Origin: Candidatus Cloacimonadota bacterium
GTDB lineage: Bacteria; Cloacimonadota; Cloacimonadia; Cloacimonadales; Cloacimonadaceae
Assembly (NCBI GenBank): GCA_012516855.1
Contig: JAAYWB010000104.1
Coordinates: 1 to 42,097, forward strand
Reading direction: 5' to 3'
Length of the DNA stretch: 42,097 nucleotides
A program made the position numbers and the translations under genes. Under the pieces are notes generated by a model. That model did not search any database and had not been told where the DNA came from. It saw only the letters and a program-made list of their open reading frames with translations. Below are positions 28,759 through 37,212 of this stretch, piece by piece. Each line of letters opens with the position of its first letter. Positions within the stretch are counted from its first letter, which is position 1.

Positions 28759-31440
28759 GTGATCAAGATCAGTTACGCTGAAAGTCTGAACTCCCCTCTG
28801 AAACTCCTTGAGTTCGCGGACCTTCAGGCCATGTCCTGCTGGCTCGCCGCCCAACCGGCTGTATCGGACAAGATGGACTCGGCGATCATCGTCCCCGGCG
28901 TCTTCAAGAATTACCCCGTCGCGGCCACCGCGCGCACCATCGACAATCTGCTTTACACCACCGGCGCCATCCTCGACTTCGACAAGGGCGACGTGACGCC
29001 CGAGGATGCAAGCACCGAGCTTGAAGGCAACGGCCTTGAGTTCCTGACCCGCACATCCTTCTCGCACACCGAAGACCATCCCCGCTTCGCCACCTTCGTG
29101 CCGTGGTCAGAGCCATGCCCGCCGGAGAAGCACGCCGCGGCCATCGAGAAATACATCAAGCCGGGACTCAACGGTCATGGCACTTTTGCGCCTGAATCGC
29201 TGGTCTCGTCGCAGGCCCGCTTCATCTCGCCGCGAGCCGGCGCCAAGCCGCTGATCTACCTGCCCGAGGGTGAGGCATGGCAGTTCGCCCCGGCACGCAT
29301 CATTCCTGACGAACTGGACGCCGCGAGCGCCGAGCGCCAGACCTATGACGCCTTCGCCTTCATCGAGACCGACCCGGAGGCACGACAACTCTTCAGGCTG
29401 GCGCTGAACTACATCGATGCCGACTCCGATCGCCGGGTGTGGGTGTCCGTGCTTGGGTGCGGCCTGCGGATGTTCGGCATCACCCCGACCGCTCTGCGTG
29501 GCAAGCAACTGAGCACGGACCAGTGGTCGCTCATCGCCGACCTCGAAGCGTTCTCTTCGAGAGGCTCGCAGAACAAGTATCGTGAGCCGGAGAACGGTCG
29601 CGGCATCAACCACTGCACGGCCACTCGCCTCAACGCCGACGGCGAGTGGGTGCCCAGCATGGTCATGCAGTATGGCGGCAAGACAATCTCCGGCAGCCAC
29701 ATGATCACCCTGACGGGCGTGGTCAAGCGCACCAACTTCCCGGAGTTCCAAGACTACCTTGCTGCCAACTTCCCTGAGTTGCTGACGCAGGCCCGCCAAC
29801 GGTACGGCCTGCCGGATACCGAAGAGCCGGTGCTGCCCAGCGAAGAAGAGATAGCGGTCGCTGCTGCCGCCGGCGAGGTCCGTGTGCGCGAGACCGTGGC
29901 CGAGCAGGACAGCTACCGTGAGCGCATCAACACCGCCATCCTGCGGATGCCCGATGGCCGTGCCAAACGCCTCGCCAACATCATTGCCACCTTGGGTGAC
30001 AGCCGCGCCGGCGAGTGGCGCATGAACCCCGCGGCATCCGTGATCCTCGCCTGCCAGACCATCAACATTGTGACGGCGCATCGCGCCTTCTCGAAGCATG
30101 GGGGACTCCCGCCGCTGGCAGGCAACCTCTACGGCATGTACTTTGAGACCTCTGGCGCCGGCAAGAGCGCGGCAGTCGATTACGTGAAGAACATCCTGAC
30201 ACGCGCTGGCTACGCCCGCGCCACATCTAGCAGCAAGGTGTTCTCCATATCGAGCATGGCCAACCTGCTCGTGAGTGTCGGCCCGGTCATGTTCTACACC
30301 GGCGACGAGATCAAGACGTGGCTGTCCGGGGGGATCGGCAAGAAGGAAGCCAATCAGGTGTCGCTCGACAGCAGTTATCTCGGACTGTGGCTGGCAAGCT
30401 GTCACGGCAAGTGGTTCGAGCCGCCGACGCTGGCCGCCGACCGCCCTCGGCCGAATCAGGAACCCCCCGAAGCCATGCGTATCAACCAGCCGAACTTCAG
30501 TTGCTTCTTCGTCGGCGTGCCCAGCGACATCAACCTGCTCGCCGAAGAGATGTACTCCGACGGCGCGCTGGCCCGCACCCTCTGCTTCCTGCCTGAAGAG
30601 CGCAAGAACAATCGCGTGGATGCGTGGGTGGATGCACAGGACCGGCTGTACCGCAACACCGACGCCACCCTGAACAACCTCGAAACCAACGAGGCGGCAG
30701 GGATGCTGCTTGCCTACGATAAGGAACTGGAACGCCAAGGTCTCGGACCTGCACTGGCAACAGCGACTGCGGGCAACGGCTTTATGAACGAAGGCGAAGC
30801 GGTTGTGCCGTTCTCCTTCAGGACTTTCGCTCGTGCCCGGGCTGACATGGCCGAAGAGGATGTGCGCATCATCACTGCCACCATCGAGACCGACACGGCG
30901 GTGTCGAACATCGTCCGGCGCATGGTGCATCGCTACGTGAAGAGCGCCGACAAGTTGGAATCCTTCATGCTGCGCCTGCGCGAGATCACCTATCGCATCG
31001 CCCTGAACCTGACCCTGTTCGACAACCCGACCGCCACGCATTTCAACCACGAGCACACGATCTATGCCGCCGAGTTGCTTGAACTGATCGAGGAACCGTG
31101 GTTCAACCGCATCGCTGCGCACGAGGACAGCGTGGTCTTCGTCGGCTCCTACACAAACATTGTGCCGGCGATCAAGAAGCTGCTCGACAAGACCGGCAAG
31201 CTGTACCTCACCCCGGGCGGGGTGACCATGACCGAGATCATGGAGCAATCCGAGTTCCGCCCCCTGCGCACCGTGCTGCGCGGCCTGAAGGCAAACTCCG
31301 ATGGTGTCCGCAAGGATGCCCAGCGCACGCTCGATCTGCTCGGTATCGCTGTCATGAGCAAGCCCAAGACGAAGGGCATGTTCGTGTTCCACCCCGACCA
31401 CGCACCGCAATCAACTGCTGAGGATGACGGCAATGAGTGA
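28759..31440 (+). CDS. Primase/helicase (DUF3987-type replicative protein)
   Basis: An 893-residue protein. GTG 28759 is chosen because CGGAGG lies six bases upstream. The N-terminal region has primase-polymerase-like motifs (ILDFDKGDV at 71-79, SFSHTEDHPRFATFVP at 100-115, then SQARFISPRAG). The C-terminal half is an ATPase of the DUF3987/RepA-like kind with Walker A ETSGAGKSA near residue 465, then VGPVMFYTGDEIKTWL as Walker B and PNFSCFFVGVPSD downstream. It is likely the phage replication primase-helicase. Its stop overlaps the next start (ATGAGTGA). It is preceded by P4 and a structured leader. Confidence 0.8.
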   Translation: MIKISYAESLNSPLKLLEFADLQAMSCWLAAQPAVSDKMDSAIIVPGVFKNYPVAATARTIDNLLYTTGAILDFDKGDVTPEDASTELEGNGLEFLTRTSFSHTEDHPRFATFVPWSEPCPPEKHAAAIEKYIKPGLNGHGTFAPESLVSSQARFISPRAGAKPLIYLPEGEAWQFAPARIIPDELDAASAERQTYDAFAFIETDPEARQLFRLALNYIDADSDRRVWVSVLGCGLRMFGITPTALRGKQLSTDQWSLIADLEAFSSRGSQNKYREPENGRGINHCTATRLNADGEWVPSMVMQYGGKTISGSHMITLTGVVKRTNFPEFQDYLAANFPELLTQARQRYGLPDTEEPVLPSEEEIAVAAAAGEVRVRETVAEQDSYRERINTAILRMPDGRAKRLANIIATLGDSRAGEWRMNPAASVILACQTINIVTAHRAFSKHGGLPPLAGNLYGMYFETSGAGKSAAVDYVKNILTRAGYARATSSSKVFSISSMANLLVSVGPVMFYTGDEIKTWLSGGIGKKEANQVSLDSSYLGLWLASCHGKWFEPPTLAADRPRPNQEPPEAMRINQPNFSCFFVGVPSDINLLAEEMYSDGALARTLCFLPEERKNNRVDAWVDAQDRLYRNTDATLNNLETNEAAGMLLAYDKELERQGLGPALATATAGNGFMNEGEAVVPFSFRTFARARADMAEEDVRIITATIETDTAVSNIVRRMVHRYVKSADKLESFMLRLREITYRIALNLTLFDNPTATHFNHEHTIYAAELLELIEEPWFNRIAAHEDSVVFVGSYTNIVPAIKKLLDKTGKLYLTPGGVTMTEIMEQSEFRPLRTVLRGLKANSDGVRKDAQRTLDLLGIAVMSKPKTKGMFVFHPDHAPQSTAEDDGNE

Positions 31441-31966
31441 ATCTTTTGATGCCATATACCTGCAACCCGACCTCGACGCCAAGGAGGCCCGCGAGTTGCG
31501 TGAAGAGCAGATGCTGCTGTTGTCGCCGCAGGCCGAAGAGTTCTGCCGCCAGATCGTCCAGCTAGGGAAGCTGCCCAGCGTCGCCTACGAGATCGCCTTC
31601 GCCGTGCAGGATGCAGACACAAACGAGTGGGTGAAGCCCGACCACGCCCTCTACCAAGCCGGCAGGCTTCTGCGTGTCGCCGATGTGGTCGAGAAGATCA
31701 AGGCGCTGCGGCAAGAGGTCGTCAAGTTCGGCACGATCGAGCGGGTCGAACTGATCCAGACCTTGAAGAGCATCGCTCTTGACCCCGAAACCAAGACCTC
31801 CGACCGCATCGCTGCTGCCGCCCAACTCACCAGAATGGAGGGTTTCAGTAAGGAGGCCGAGGTCGCCGCCGGCGGGACACTGGTCATTCAGTTGCCGTTC
31901 GCCCCCAACCAGTTGCTGACCGCGCCGCCGATGAAGCTGGTTGAAGGAATAGTGCTTGACAATTGA
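31433..31966 (+). CDS. Terminase small subunit-like protein
   Basis: A 177-residue protein. The layout FCRQIVQLGKLPSVAYEIAF, then ALYQAGRLLRVADVVEKI and IERVELIQTLKSIALDP, resembles Terminase_2-type small subunits: helix-turn-helix, then a helical oligomerisation segment. The C-terminus (TLVIQLPFAPNQL) matches the usual beta tail. It is coupled to the primase/helicase, far from the large subunit gene at 14-16.6 kb. A different HTH protein next to the large subunit is the alternative small terminase. Confidence 0.6.
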   Translation: MSESFDAIYLQPDLDAKEARELREEQMLLLSPQAEEFCRQIVQLGKLPSVAYEIAFAVQDADTNEWVKPDHALYQAGRLLRVADVVEKIKALRQEVVKFGTIERVELIQTLKSIALDPETKTSDRIAAAAQLTRMEGFSKEAEVAAGGTLVIQLPFAPNQLLTAPPMKLVEGIVLDN

Positions 31967-31984
31967 ACAGACTTGTGGTATAGT
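31956..31984 (+). promoter_or_regulatory. Early promoter P5
   Basis: TTGACA (31956-31961), 17 bp ending TTGTGG, and TATAGT (31979-31984), followed by GTGTTCTC. Near-palindromic arms GAACAGA/TGTGTTC flank the -10. The -35 lies in the last codons of the terminase-like gene. Confidence 0.92.
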
Positions 31985-32013
31985 GTGTTCTCAATTCAAC
32001 AGGAGGAAGTGAA

Positions 32014-32226
32014 ATGCGCGACACAATTGAACTGTGGAATGAAGGTATCTCCCACATCAAGACCATCTCAACGTCGATGATCCCGCCCAAGGGTTCCGTG
32101 CTCTACATCGACGGCCGTTGCTGGCGGGTCACAGGGCACCCCGAGTTCGTCATGTTTCGGGACGCGGTCGTCGCCAAGATACCCGTCGAAGTCAAGCCCC
32201 TGCCTTGGGAAAAGGAGGAAGCGTGA
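32014..32226 (+). CDS. Small early protein of unknown function
   Basis: A 70-residue protein (MRDTIELWNEGISHIKTIST), beta-rich in the middle (VLYIDGRCWRVTG). TTCAACAGGAGG precedes ATG 32014. First gene of the P5 unit. No family is recognised. Confidence 0.6.
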   Translation: MRDTIELWNEGISHIKTISTSMIPPKGSVLYIDGRCWRVTGHPEFVMFRDAVVAKIPVEVKPLPWEKEEA

Positions 32227-32399
32227 TGTTCGCAATCGGATTTGCTTCGATACTGTTGTCCCTGATCTTCGGGATCATGTGGGGCAACCCCGGCCGGGCC
32301 TTCAATTGGGCCGACCGTGTGGCCCAAGCCGGCGTCTTCATCGGCGCCGCTCTCTGCGCCGCTTCGCTGGTGATTTGGCTTTCGAGGGTGCTGCCATGA
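32226..32399 (+). CDS. Two-helix membrane protein
   Basis: A 57-residue protein with hydrophobic segments FAIGFASILLSLIFGIMWG and AGVFIGAALCAASLVIWL. ATG 32226 overlaps the preceding stop (TGATG), and its stop overlaps the next start (ATGA). A small inner-membrane protein of unknown role. Confidence 0.6.
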   Translation: MFAIGFASILLSLIFGIMWGNPGRAFNWADRVAQAGVFIGAALCAASLVIWLSRVLP

Positions 32400-32626
32400 G
32401 CCAAGGTGCGCACTGGACCTACCCCAAGATCAGGGATGTGCTGAAGGGCAGGGTGATGACCACGACGGCCATCGCTGAAGCCACTGGCCGCACGCCGCGC
32501 TCGGTCCATGCCCAACTCGGGCAGTTCCTTGCACGGGGCATTGTCGAGCGGGCTGGCATCGACTCGGACATCGACAATCGTGGCCGCGGTCGGCCGGCTG
32601 TCATGTGGAAGTGGGTGGCCAAATGA
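32396..32626 (+). CDS. Winged-helix DNA-binding protein
   Basis: A 76-residue protein. It has a clear HTH/winged-helix pattern (VMTTTAIAEATGRTPRSVHA, then LGQFLARGIVERAG) and ends GRGRPAVMWKWVAK. The same layout and end recur in the gene at 33512-33859. Likely a transcription regulator. Confidence 0.7.
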   Translation: MSQGAHWTYPKIRDVLKGRVMTTTAIAEATGRTPRSVHAQLGQFLARGIVERAGIDSDIDNRGRGRPAVMWKWVAK

Positions 32627-32832
32627 TCACTGACGAACAGATCACCGCGATCCACAAGTGGGCGACCGGTCAGATTCTCGATCCAATAAACATGGGTCGG
32701 GCGAAGGCGTTCATCGCTCGGTTGTTCGACGTGTTGGAACCGGCCGGTTACATCGACAGCGACGGCACGCTCCATGCCGAGGCGTGGTCGGCTTCCAACC
32801 CTTACCCCATCTACAGGAACCCGATGCTGTGA
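32623..32832 (+). CDS. Small early protein of unknown function
   Basis: A 69-residue protein (MITDEQITAIHKWATGQILD), helical N-terminus. The start overlaps the preceding stop as ATGA. No family is recognised. Confidence 0.5.
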   Translation: MITDEQITAIHKWATGQILDPINMGRAKAFIARLFDVLEPAGYIDSDGTLHAEAWSASNPYPIYRNPML

Positions 32833-33149
32833 TCGACCCTAGAAAACACGCTGAAATGTGCGAAGCCGCGTTTTCCGCTGGTCGCGCCAGCCGCGAAGCA
32901 GAGATTGCTGCACTGCGCCAGCAACTCACTGAAGCACTGGATGAAAATCTTCGCCTTCAAGTAGTGGCAGATGACGTTCGTAGTGCGTATGCAAAGGCAC
33001 TGCGTGATACTGAAAATGAACTGCGCCAGCAACTCGCCGCCAAGCAAGCCGAGGTCGATGCGCTGATGCTGGAATACTGCCCGTCGGAAATGTCGCAGGA
33101 GCAGCTTGACACTTGGGCAGCACACCAGCGGCCGGCGAAGGAGAACTGA
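32829..33149 (+). CDS. Coiled-coil protein
   Basis: A 106-residue protein starting at GTG 32829, overlapping the preceding stop (GTGA), with AGGA further upstream. An in-frame ATG at 32856 is an alternative. Most of the length is a charged coiled coil (ASREAEIAALRQQLTEALDE, then RDTENELRQQLAAKQAEV). Function unknown. Confidence 0.55.
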   Translation: MIDPRKHAEMCEAAFSAGRASREAEIAALRQQLTEALDENLRLQVVADDVRSAYAKALRDTENELRQQLAAKQAEVDALMLEYCPSEMSQEQLDTWAAHQRPAKEN

Positions 33150-33150
33150 A

Positions 33151-33339
33151 ATGCCGCTCGACCTGCGCTACGACTTCAACGACATCTCTGAGCACGAACG
33201 CCTCCTGCACGAGATGATCGCGCAACTGCAAGCCGAGTACGCCAAAGCCGCACAGCCGTACATCGACCGGCTGGCAATGATCAGAAGCCTCAGAACCCCG
33301 ACGTTGATTGCCACCCTACCTCCGGAGCAAGGGAAATGA
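33151..33339 (+). CDS. Small helical protein
   Basis: A 62-residue protein (MPLDLRYDFNDISEHERLLH) with a helix EMIAQLQAEYAKAAQPYIDR. AAGGAG precedes ATG 33151. No family is recognised. Confidence 0.55.
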   Translation: MPLDLRYDFNDISEHERLLHEMIAQLQAEYAKAAQPYIDRLAMIRSLRTPTLIATLPPEQGK

Positions 33340-33515
33340 AAACCCGCATCGGCTGCACCAGCCCTTACTATCGCCCGCAGCAATACGCTCGCCGCGACCC
33401 GCACCGGCAACTGCCGTTCGCGGAAGAGATCGTCCGGCCCGGATGTGCCGTGGCGCTGGCCGGCCTAGCCGTGCTGGTGATCTGTATCTTCGTCGCGCTC
33501 GGGGTGTCGGCATGA
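33336..33515 (+). CDS. Small single-pass membrane protein
   Basis: A 59-residue protein with a basic N-terminal half (YYRPQQYARRDPHRQ) and a C-terminal transmembrane helix (VALAGLAVLVICIFVALG). It overlaps both neighbours by 4 bases. The tail-anchored form suggests an inner-membrane protein with a cytoplasmic N-terminus. Confidence 0.55.
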   Translation: MKTRIGCTSPYYRPQQYARRDPHRQLPFAEEIVRPGCAVALAGLAVLVICIFVALGVSA

Positions 33516-33859
33516 TGGAAGCCTTTGAAGAAAGAATCTGGAACGAGGCGCACCGCTCCCGCGGCGTGCTCGCGACCTGCATCTCGACCGTGCTGTCGAT
33601 GGCTCCTGCCGAAGAAGCAGAGGAAACCGCGGCCGGCACGTGGAAGAGGAAGGCCGACGAATACTGGTCGGTGATCTTTGCCGAGCTTGGCGGCGCCGCC
33701 ACCACGCCGCAGATCGCACGCTACACCAAGCGCAGCAAGGTGTCGGTCCGTAGCATGATGAACAAGCTGGTCCATTACCAACTCATCGAACGTGACGGCT
33801 CGGTCCTTGGCCCCCGAGGCGGTCGGCCGCAGGCTTTGTGGAAGTGGGTGGGCAAATGA
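33512..33859 (+). CDS. Winged-helix DNA-binding protein, paralogue of 32396-32626
   Basis: A 115-residue protein. The N-terminal half is helical (FEERIWNEAHRSRGVLATCI). The C-terminal winged helix (TTPQIARYTKRSKVSVRSMM, then NKLVHYQLIERDG) ends PRGGRPQALWKWVGK, nearly the same tail as in the gene at 32396-32626. Likely a regulator derived by duplication. ATG 33512 overlaps the preceding stop, and ATG 33515 is an alternative. Confidence 0.7.
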   Translation: MMEAFEERIWNEAHRSRGVLATCISTVLSMAPAEEAEETAAGTWKRKADEYWSVIFAELGGAATTPQIARYTKRSKVSVRSMMNKLVHYQLIERDGSVLGPRGGRPQALWKWVGK

Positions 33860-34041
33860 GCAAAACCTTTCTGCGCTGGGTGGCGGTCTGGTTCTCCTTC
33901 GTCTGGACGTGGGTGATCTTCGCCTTCGTCCTCAATGAGACAAACCCGTTTGCTTGGAATGCGATGCAGCGCCTCGCTTTCTTGTTCCTTGGGAGTGTTT
34001 GGGCAGGCATCACCCACAACCATACGCGGCCAGAAGAATGA
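33856..34041 (+). CDS. Two-helix membrane protein
   Basis: A 61-residue Trp- and Phe-rich protein (MSKTFLRWVAVWFSFVWTWV) with a second hydrophobic stretch (MQRLAFLFLGSVWAGI). It overlaps both neighbours by 4 bases. Unknown role. Confidence 0.55.
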   Translation: MSKTFLRWVAVWFSFVWTWVIFAFVLNETNPFAWNAMQRLAFLFLGSVWAGITHNHTRPEE

Positions 34042-34373
34042 TCGCCGCCGGCCAATACCACACCCTGCTGCACGGCCTCAAGATCGAGGGCGAGCGGTGC
34101 TACCTGCACGCCACTGTGCTGCCCAGCGGCGAGCGCGTGAGGCTACGCATGTTCAACAGCCAGATCGCGGCCCTGACGATCGCCATGATGCACCACACGT
34201 GGCTGCCCAAGAACATGAAGGGCGGACAGGTGCGGCTTGAGATCGACATCCATCCGATCTACGGCAACCGCCTGAAGAAGATCATCCCGGTTGCCAAGGC
34301 TGATCTGCTGCCGGTCGAGTCCGACGTGGATATTGATCGGCCTGTTCAATACTGTGAGTTCGAGGGACTATGA
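34038..34373 (+). CDS. Small early protein of unknown function
   Basis: A 111-residue protein (MIAAGQYHTLLHGLKIEGER) with a predicted beta-rich fold (LHATVLPSGERVRLRMF, VRLEIDIHPIYGNRLKKI). Coupled at both ends (ATGA overlaps). No family is recognised. Confidence 0.55.
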   Translation: MIAAGQYHTLLHGLKIEGERCYLHATVLPSGERVRLRMFNSQIAALTIAMMHHTWLPKNMKGGQVRLEIDIHPIYGNRLKKIIPVAKADLLPVESDVDIDRPVQYCEFEGL

Positions 34374-34873
34374 CGCTGACGATTGAAAAATTGAAAACCT
34401 TGTTGGACTACAACCCTGACACCGGCGGTTTTACTTGGCTTGTTCCGGGCAAGGGCAGGAGAAAAAACACCGTAGGTTACGTTCGCAAGGACGGTTATCG
34501 GGTCATTAACATTTTGGGCGTTCCGAGATACGCGCACCGCATTGCTTGGGCTTTGACCCACGGTGATTGGCCGGACAACACCATCGACCACATCAACGGT
34601 GATCGTAGCGACAACCGAATTTCAAATCTGCGCGACGCCACCTGTCAGGAAAATATACAGAACATCGGGGGTCCAAATAGCAACAACAAATCCGGCTTGC
34701 TGGGTGCATATTGGAATGCTTCCATCGGTCGTTGGTATTCAACAATAGGTCATGGACATAGAACAAAGTACCTTGGTTTGTTTAGTTCTCCTTCCGCGGC
34801 CAACACCGCTTACCTAAAAGCCAAGGACGAACTTCACCCGACACATAGGAGGCTACGCGATGCTCAAACTTAG
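34370..34873 (+). CDS. HNH-AP2 homing endonuclease
   Basis: A 167-residue protein. The HNH part carries YRVINILGVPRYAHRIAWAL, then DHINGDRSDNRISNLRDAT, with the paired His and Asn of the fold. The C-terminal AP2-like DNA-binding domain reads GLLGAYWNASIGRWYSTIG, then YLGLFSSPSAANTAYLKA. Composition is more AT-rich than flanking genes. It is inserted between the small gene at 34038 and the helicase, overlapping the helicase start by 14 bases. Confidence 0.9.
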   Translation: MTLTIEKLKTLLDYNPDTGGFTWLVPGKGRRKNTVGYVRKDGYRVINILGVPRYAHRIAWALTHGDWPDNTIDHINGDRSDNRISNLRDATCQENIQNIGGPNSNNKSGLLGAYWNASIGRWYSTIGHGHRTKYLGLFSSPSAANTAYLKAKDELHPTHRRLRDAQT

Positions 34874-36443
34874 GTCATACCAGCAGCGCGTCATCGACTT
34901 GGCGCTCTCTCATATCGACAACTACCCGGACTCGGCACCAACCATTGTGGTGCCGACGGGTGGTGGCAAGTCTCTGATCTCAGCGGCGCTGGCTACTCAT
35001 TACGCCAAAGTCGGCAACGTGCTGATTGTCACGTTTCGCAAGGAGTTGGTCGCTCAGACCGCCGAGGAAATGCCCCACCATTTGAACGTGTCGGTGTTCA
35101 GCGCCGGCATCGGGCGCAAGGAAACCAAAGGTCCGATCATCGTGGCTGGCATACAATCGGTACGCAAGCACTGGCACAAGCTGCCGCGCATCCACACCCT
35201 CATCATTGACGAAATCCATTGGGGCAATGCTGCCTACAAGGAGTTCATCGACAATGTGCGCAAACACTCCCCTGCAATGCGGGTGATGGGGATGACAGCA
35301 AGTCCTTTCGATGGTCGCGGGGTGCATTTGCACATGCTCAGGGAACCGATCACTACTGGTGTTTGCGCTGAAGTGTCGATGGGTGAGTTGTTGCGTGACG
35401 GATTTCTGTGCAACGTGGTCAGCTACCAAGCGCCAACTCGTTTGGATGTAAGCGGTGTCGGGATTGACTCGAAGACCGGAGACTACAAGCAAAACGAGTT
35501 GCAAGCGGCGGTCGATACCGAAGACCAAAACCAGAAGGTTGCCGCCGACATCCTGCGCATCTTCGCCGAGCGCAAGAGCGTGCTTGTGTTCGCGTCCGGG
35601 GTTGAGCACGCGCAACATCTGGCGGCCTTGCTGCCCAGCAGCAAGGTTATCGTCGGCACAACACCAAAGGTCGAGCGCGACACAATCGTTGAACAGTTCC
35701 GTGCCGGAAAGATTCGCTGGTTGGTGGCGGTCGATACTTTGCTGGTGGGATTTAACGCGCCCCGTGCCGACGGGCTTGCGTTATGCCGTCCGACGAAATC
35801 CCCGCTCATCTACGTGCAGGCGATCGGCCGCGTTATGCGCACTCACCCGACCAAAGCTGATGCCTTGTTGTGTGACTTTGTGGGGGCGGTTGAAGAGCAT
35901 GGCCCTGTCGATGAAGTGGTTGGTCATCCGCCTCGCGTTGGTGGCGGCGACGCACCGACCAAGTTTTGCGAGGCTTGTTTCCACATCTGCTTGGTTGGCG
36001 TGCGCAAATGCCCCAACTGCGGACAGGAGTTCCCGCCACCCGTTCCGGGCGAACGGGTATATGACCCGCGCACCGGGCAGATCGTTATCTCCGGAGTGAT
36101 CATCGGCGATGACGGCTCGCGGACCTATCCGGTCGAGCGTGTCGAGTACCGCACGGCAGTCACCCGGGCCGGCGACAATGCGCTGGTTGCCGACTACTAT
36201 GCGCCGAACCGCCCGAACCCGGTGGCGTCTTCTTATTTTAACTTATGGCATCGCAAGCAGAGCGTGGTTAGTAAAGACGCCGCCACATGGTTACGCCGGC
36301 TCACCCTTCCCGGCGGCGTGCCAACGAACGTCAATGAGGCGTTGATGCGGGCCAACTTCGGCGCGCTGAAGGTGCCGAGCACAGTCACTGTTCAACCCGG
36401 ATCGGCGTATCCCGTGAGATTTGGTCCAGCAAAACCGACTTGA
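34860..36443 (+). CDS. SF2 DEAD/DEAH-box helicase, RadD-like
   Basis: A 527-residue protein. Q-motif region LRSYQQRVID, Walker A PTGGGKS (32-38), DEIH box (117-120), TAS motif III (146-148), and motif VI QAIGRVMRTHP. After the helicase core a zinc ribbon (CEACFHICLVGVRKCPNCG) appears, as in RadD/YejH-type helicases. The remaining C-terminus is beta-rich. A role in DNA recombination or repair during replication is likely. The start lies inside the preceding HNH gene, and the stop overlaps promoter P6. Confidence 0.85.
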   Translation: MLKLRSYQQRVIDLALSHIDNYPDSAPTIVVPTGGGKSLISAALATHYAKVGNVLIVTFRKELVAQTAEEMPHHLNVSVFSAGIGRKETKGPIIVAGIQSVRKHWHKLPRIHTLIIDEIHWGNAAYKEFIDNVRKHSPAMRVMGMTASPFDGRGVHLHMLREPITTGVCAEVSMGELLRDGFLCNVVSYQAPTRLDVSGVGIDSKTGDYKQNELQAAVDTEDQNQKVAADILRIFAERKSVLVFASGVEHAQHLAALLPSSKVIVGTTPKVERDTIVEQFRAGKIRWLVAVDTLLVGFNAPRADGLALCRPTKSPLIYVQAIGRVMRTHPTKADALLCDFVGAVEEHGPVDEVVGHPPRVGGGDAPTKFCEACFHICLVGVRKCPNCGQEFPPPVPGERVYDPRTGQIVISGVIIGDDGSRTYPVERVEYRTAVTRAGDNALVADYYAPNRPNPVASSYFNLWHRKQSVVSKDAATWLRRLTLPGGVPTNVNEALMRANFGALKVPSTVTVQPGSAYPVRFGPAKPT

Positions 36444-36468
36444 CAAAGCCTTGTTGATGTGGTATTAT
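36440..36468 (+). promoter_or_regulatory. Early promoter P6, leaderless
   Basis: TTGACA (36440-36445), 17 bp ending ATGTGG, and TATTAT (36463-36468). ATG of the next gene is only six bases downstream, so transcription should begin at or within a base or two of the start codon. Confidence 0.9.
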
Positions 36469-36474
36469 GAAAAC

Positions 36475-37212
36475 ATGAACTATGAAAACATCCACAACAA
36501 CCTCATCAAAAGAGCTAGGGTTCGACACACCCACACGTCTGTCTTTTATGAGCGTCATCATGTAGTGCCAAGGTGTTTGGGCGGCGACGACAGTACCTCA
36601 AATATCGTCAAGCTAACGCCAAAAGAGCATCGCCTTGCGCACAAACTTTTAACCAAACTGCATCCGGGCCACCTTGGCCTTATTTTTGCAGCAAACATGA
36701 TGTACGTCGGACGAAGCGGCGTATCACCAAATTGGTTGCGAGCTAAGGTTTCGGAGCAACTAAGACGAGTGTGGTCAAACCCTGACACGCGGCGTCTTCG
36801 TATGGATTCAATCTACAAGTCTTGGGAAAGCCAAGAAAGAAGGGTGGCGAATGGAAAACGTATGCGCGACCATTGGTCCAACCCGGATAACAGAAAAAAC
36901 CATAGCGTTATTCTGAAGAACGCAACGAGTGATAGTGAATTTAGGGCAGCGCGATCGGCTGTTTCCAAACTGGCACACAATCGTCCGGAGGTTGTTGAGA
37001 AGCATCGTGAAAACACAAGCGGATATTGGAAAAATAACCCGTTAGCAAATGCTAGGCGCCAAGCTCTTAAAGACCGCCTCACTAAACTCAGTGAAGTTCA
37101 AGTGGCTGAGATCGTTCGTTTGTATAAAATCGAAGGTTGGACACAACAACAACTTGCCGATAAATTCAACGTGAGCAGGAGTTGTATTCAGACCAAAGTA
37201 AAAAGTTCTTGA
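36475..37212 (+). CDS. HNH homing endonuclease, paralogue of 1529-2251
   Basis: A 245-residue protein starting MNYENIHNNLIKRARVRH. The HNH core ERHHVVPRCLGGDDS, then NIVKLTPKEHRLAHKLLTK, and LIFAANMMYVG parallels the protein at 1529-2251. The C-terminus has an HTH (WTQQQLADKFNVSRSCIQTK). No Shine-Dalgarno site is present, and the start codon falls where transcription from P6 should begin, so the mRNA is probably leaderless. AT-rich relative to its neighbours. Confidence 0.85.
   Translation: MNYENIHNNLIKRARVRHTHTSVFYERHHVVPRCLGGDDSTSNIVKLTPKEHRLAHKLLTKLHPGHLGLIFAANMMYVGRSGVSPNWLRAKVSEQLRRVWSNPDTRRLRMDSIYKSWESQERRVANGKRMRDHWSNPDNRKNHSVILKNATSDSEFRAARSAVSKLAHNRPEVVEKHRENTSGYWKNNPLANARRQALKDRLTKLSEVQVAEIVRLYKIEGWTQQQLADKFNVSRSCIQTKVKSS

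Noticed and set aside
29107-31410. A 767-codon frame on the minus strand
   Set aside because: It is fully antisense to the primase/helicase, whose motifs are clear. It reflects GC-rich codon bias.
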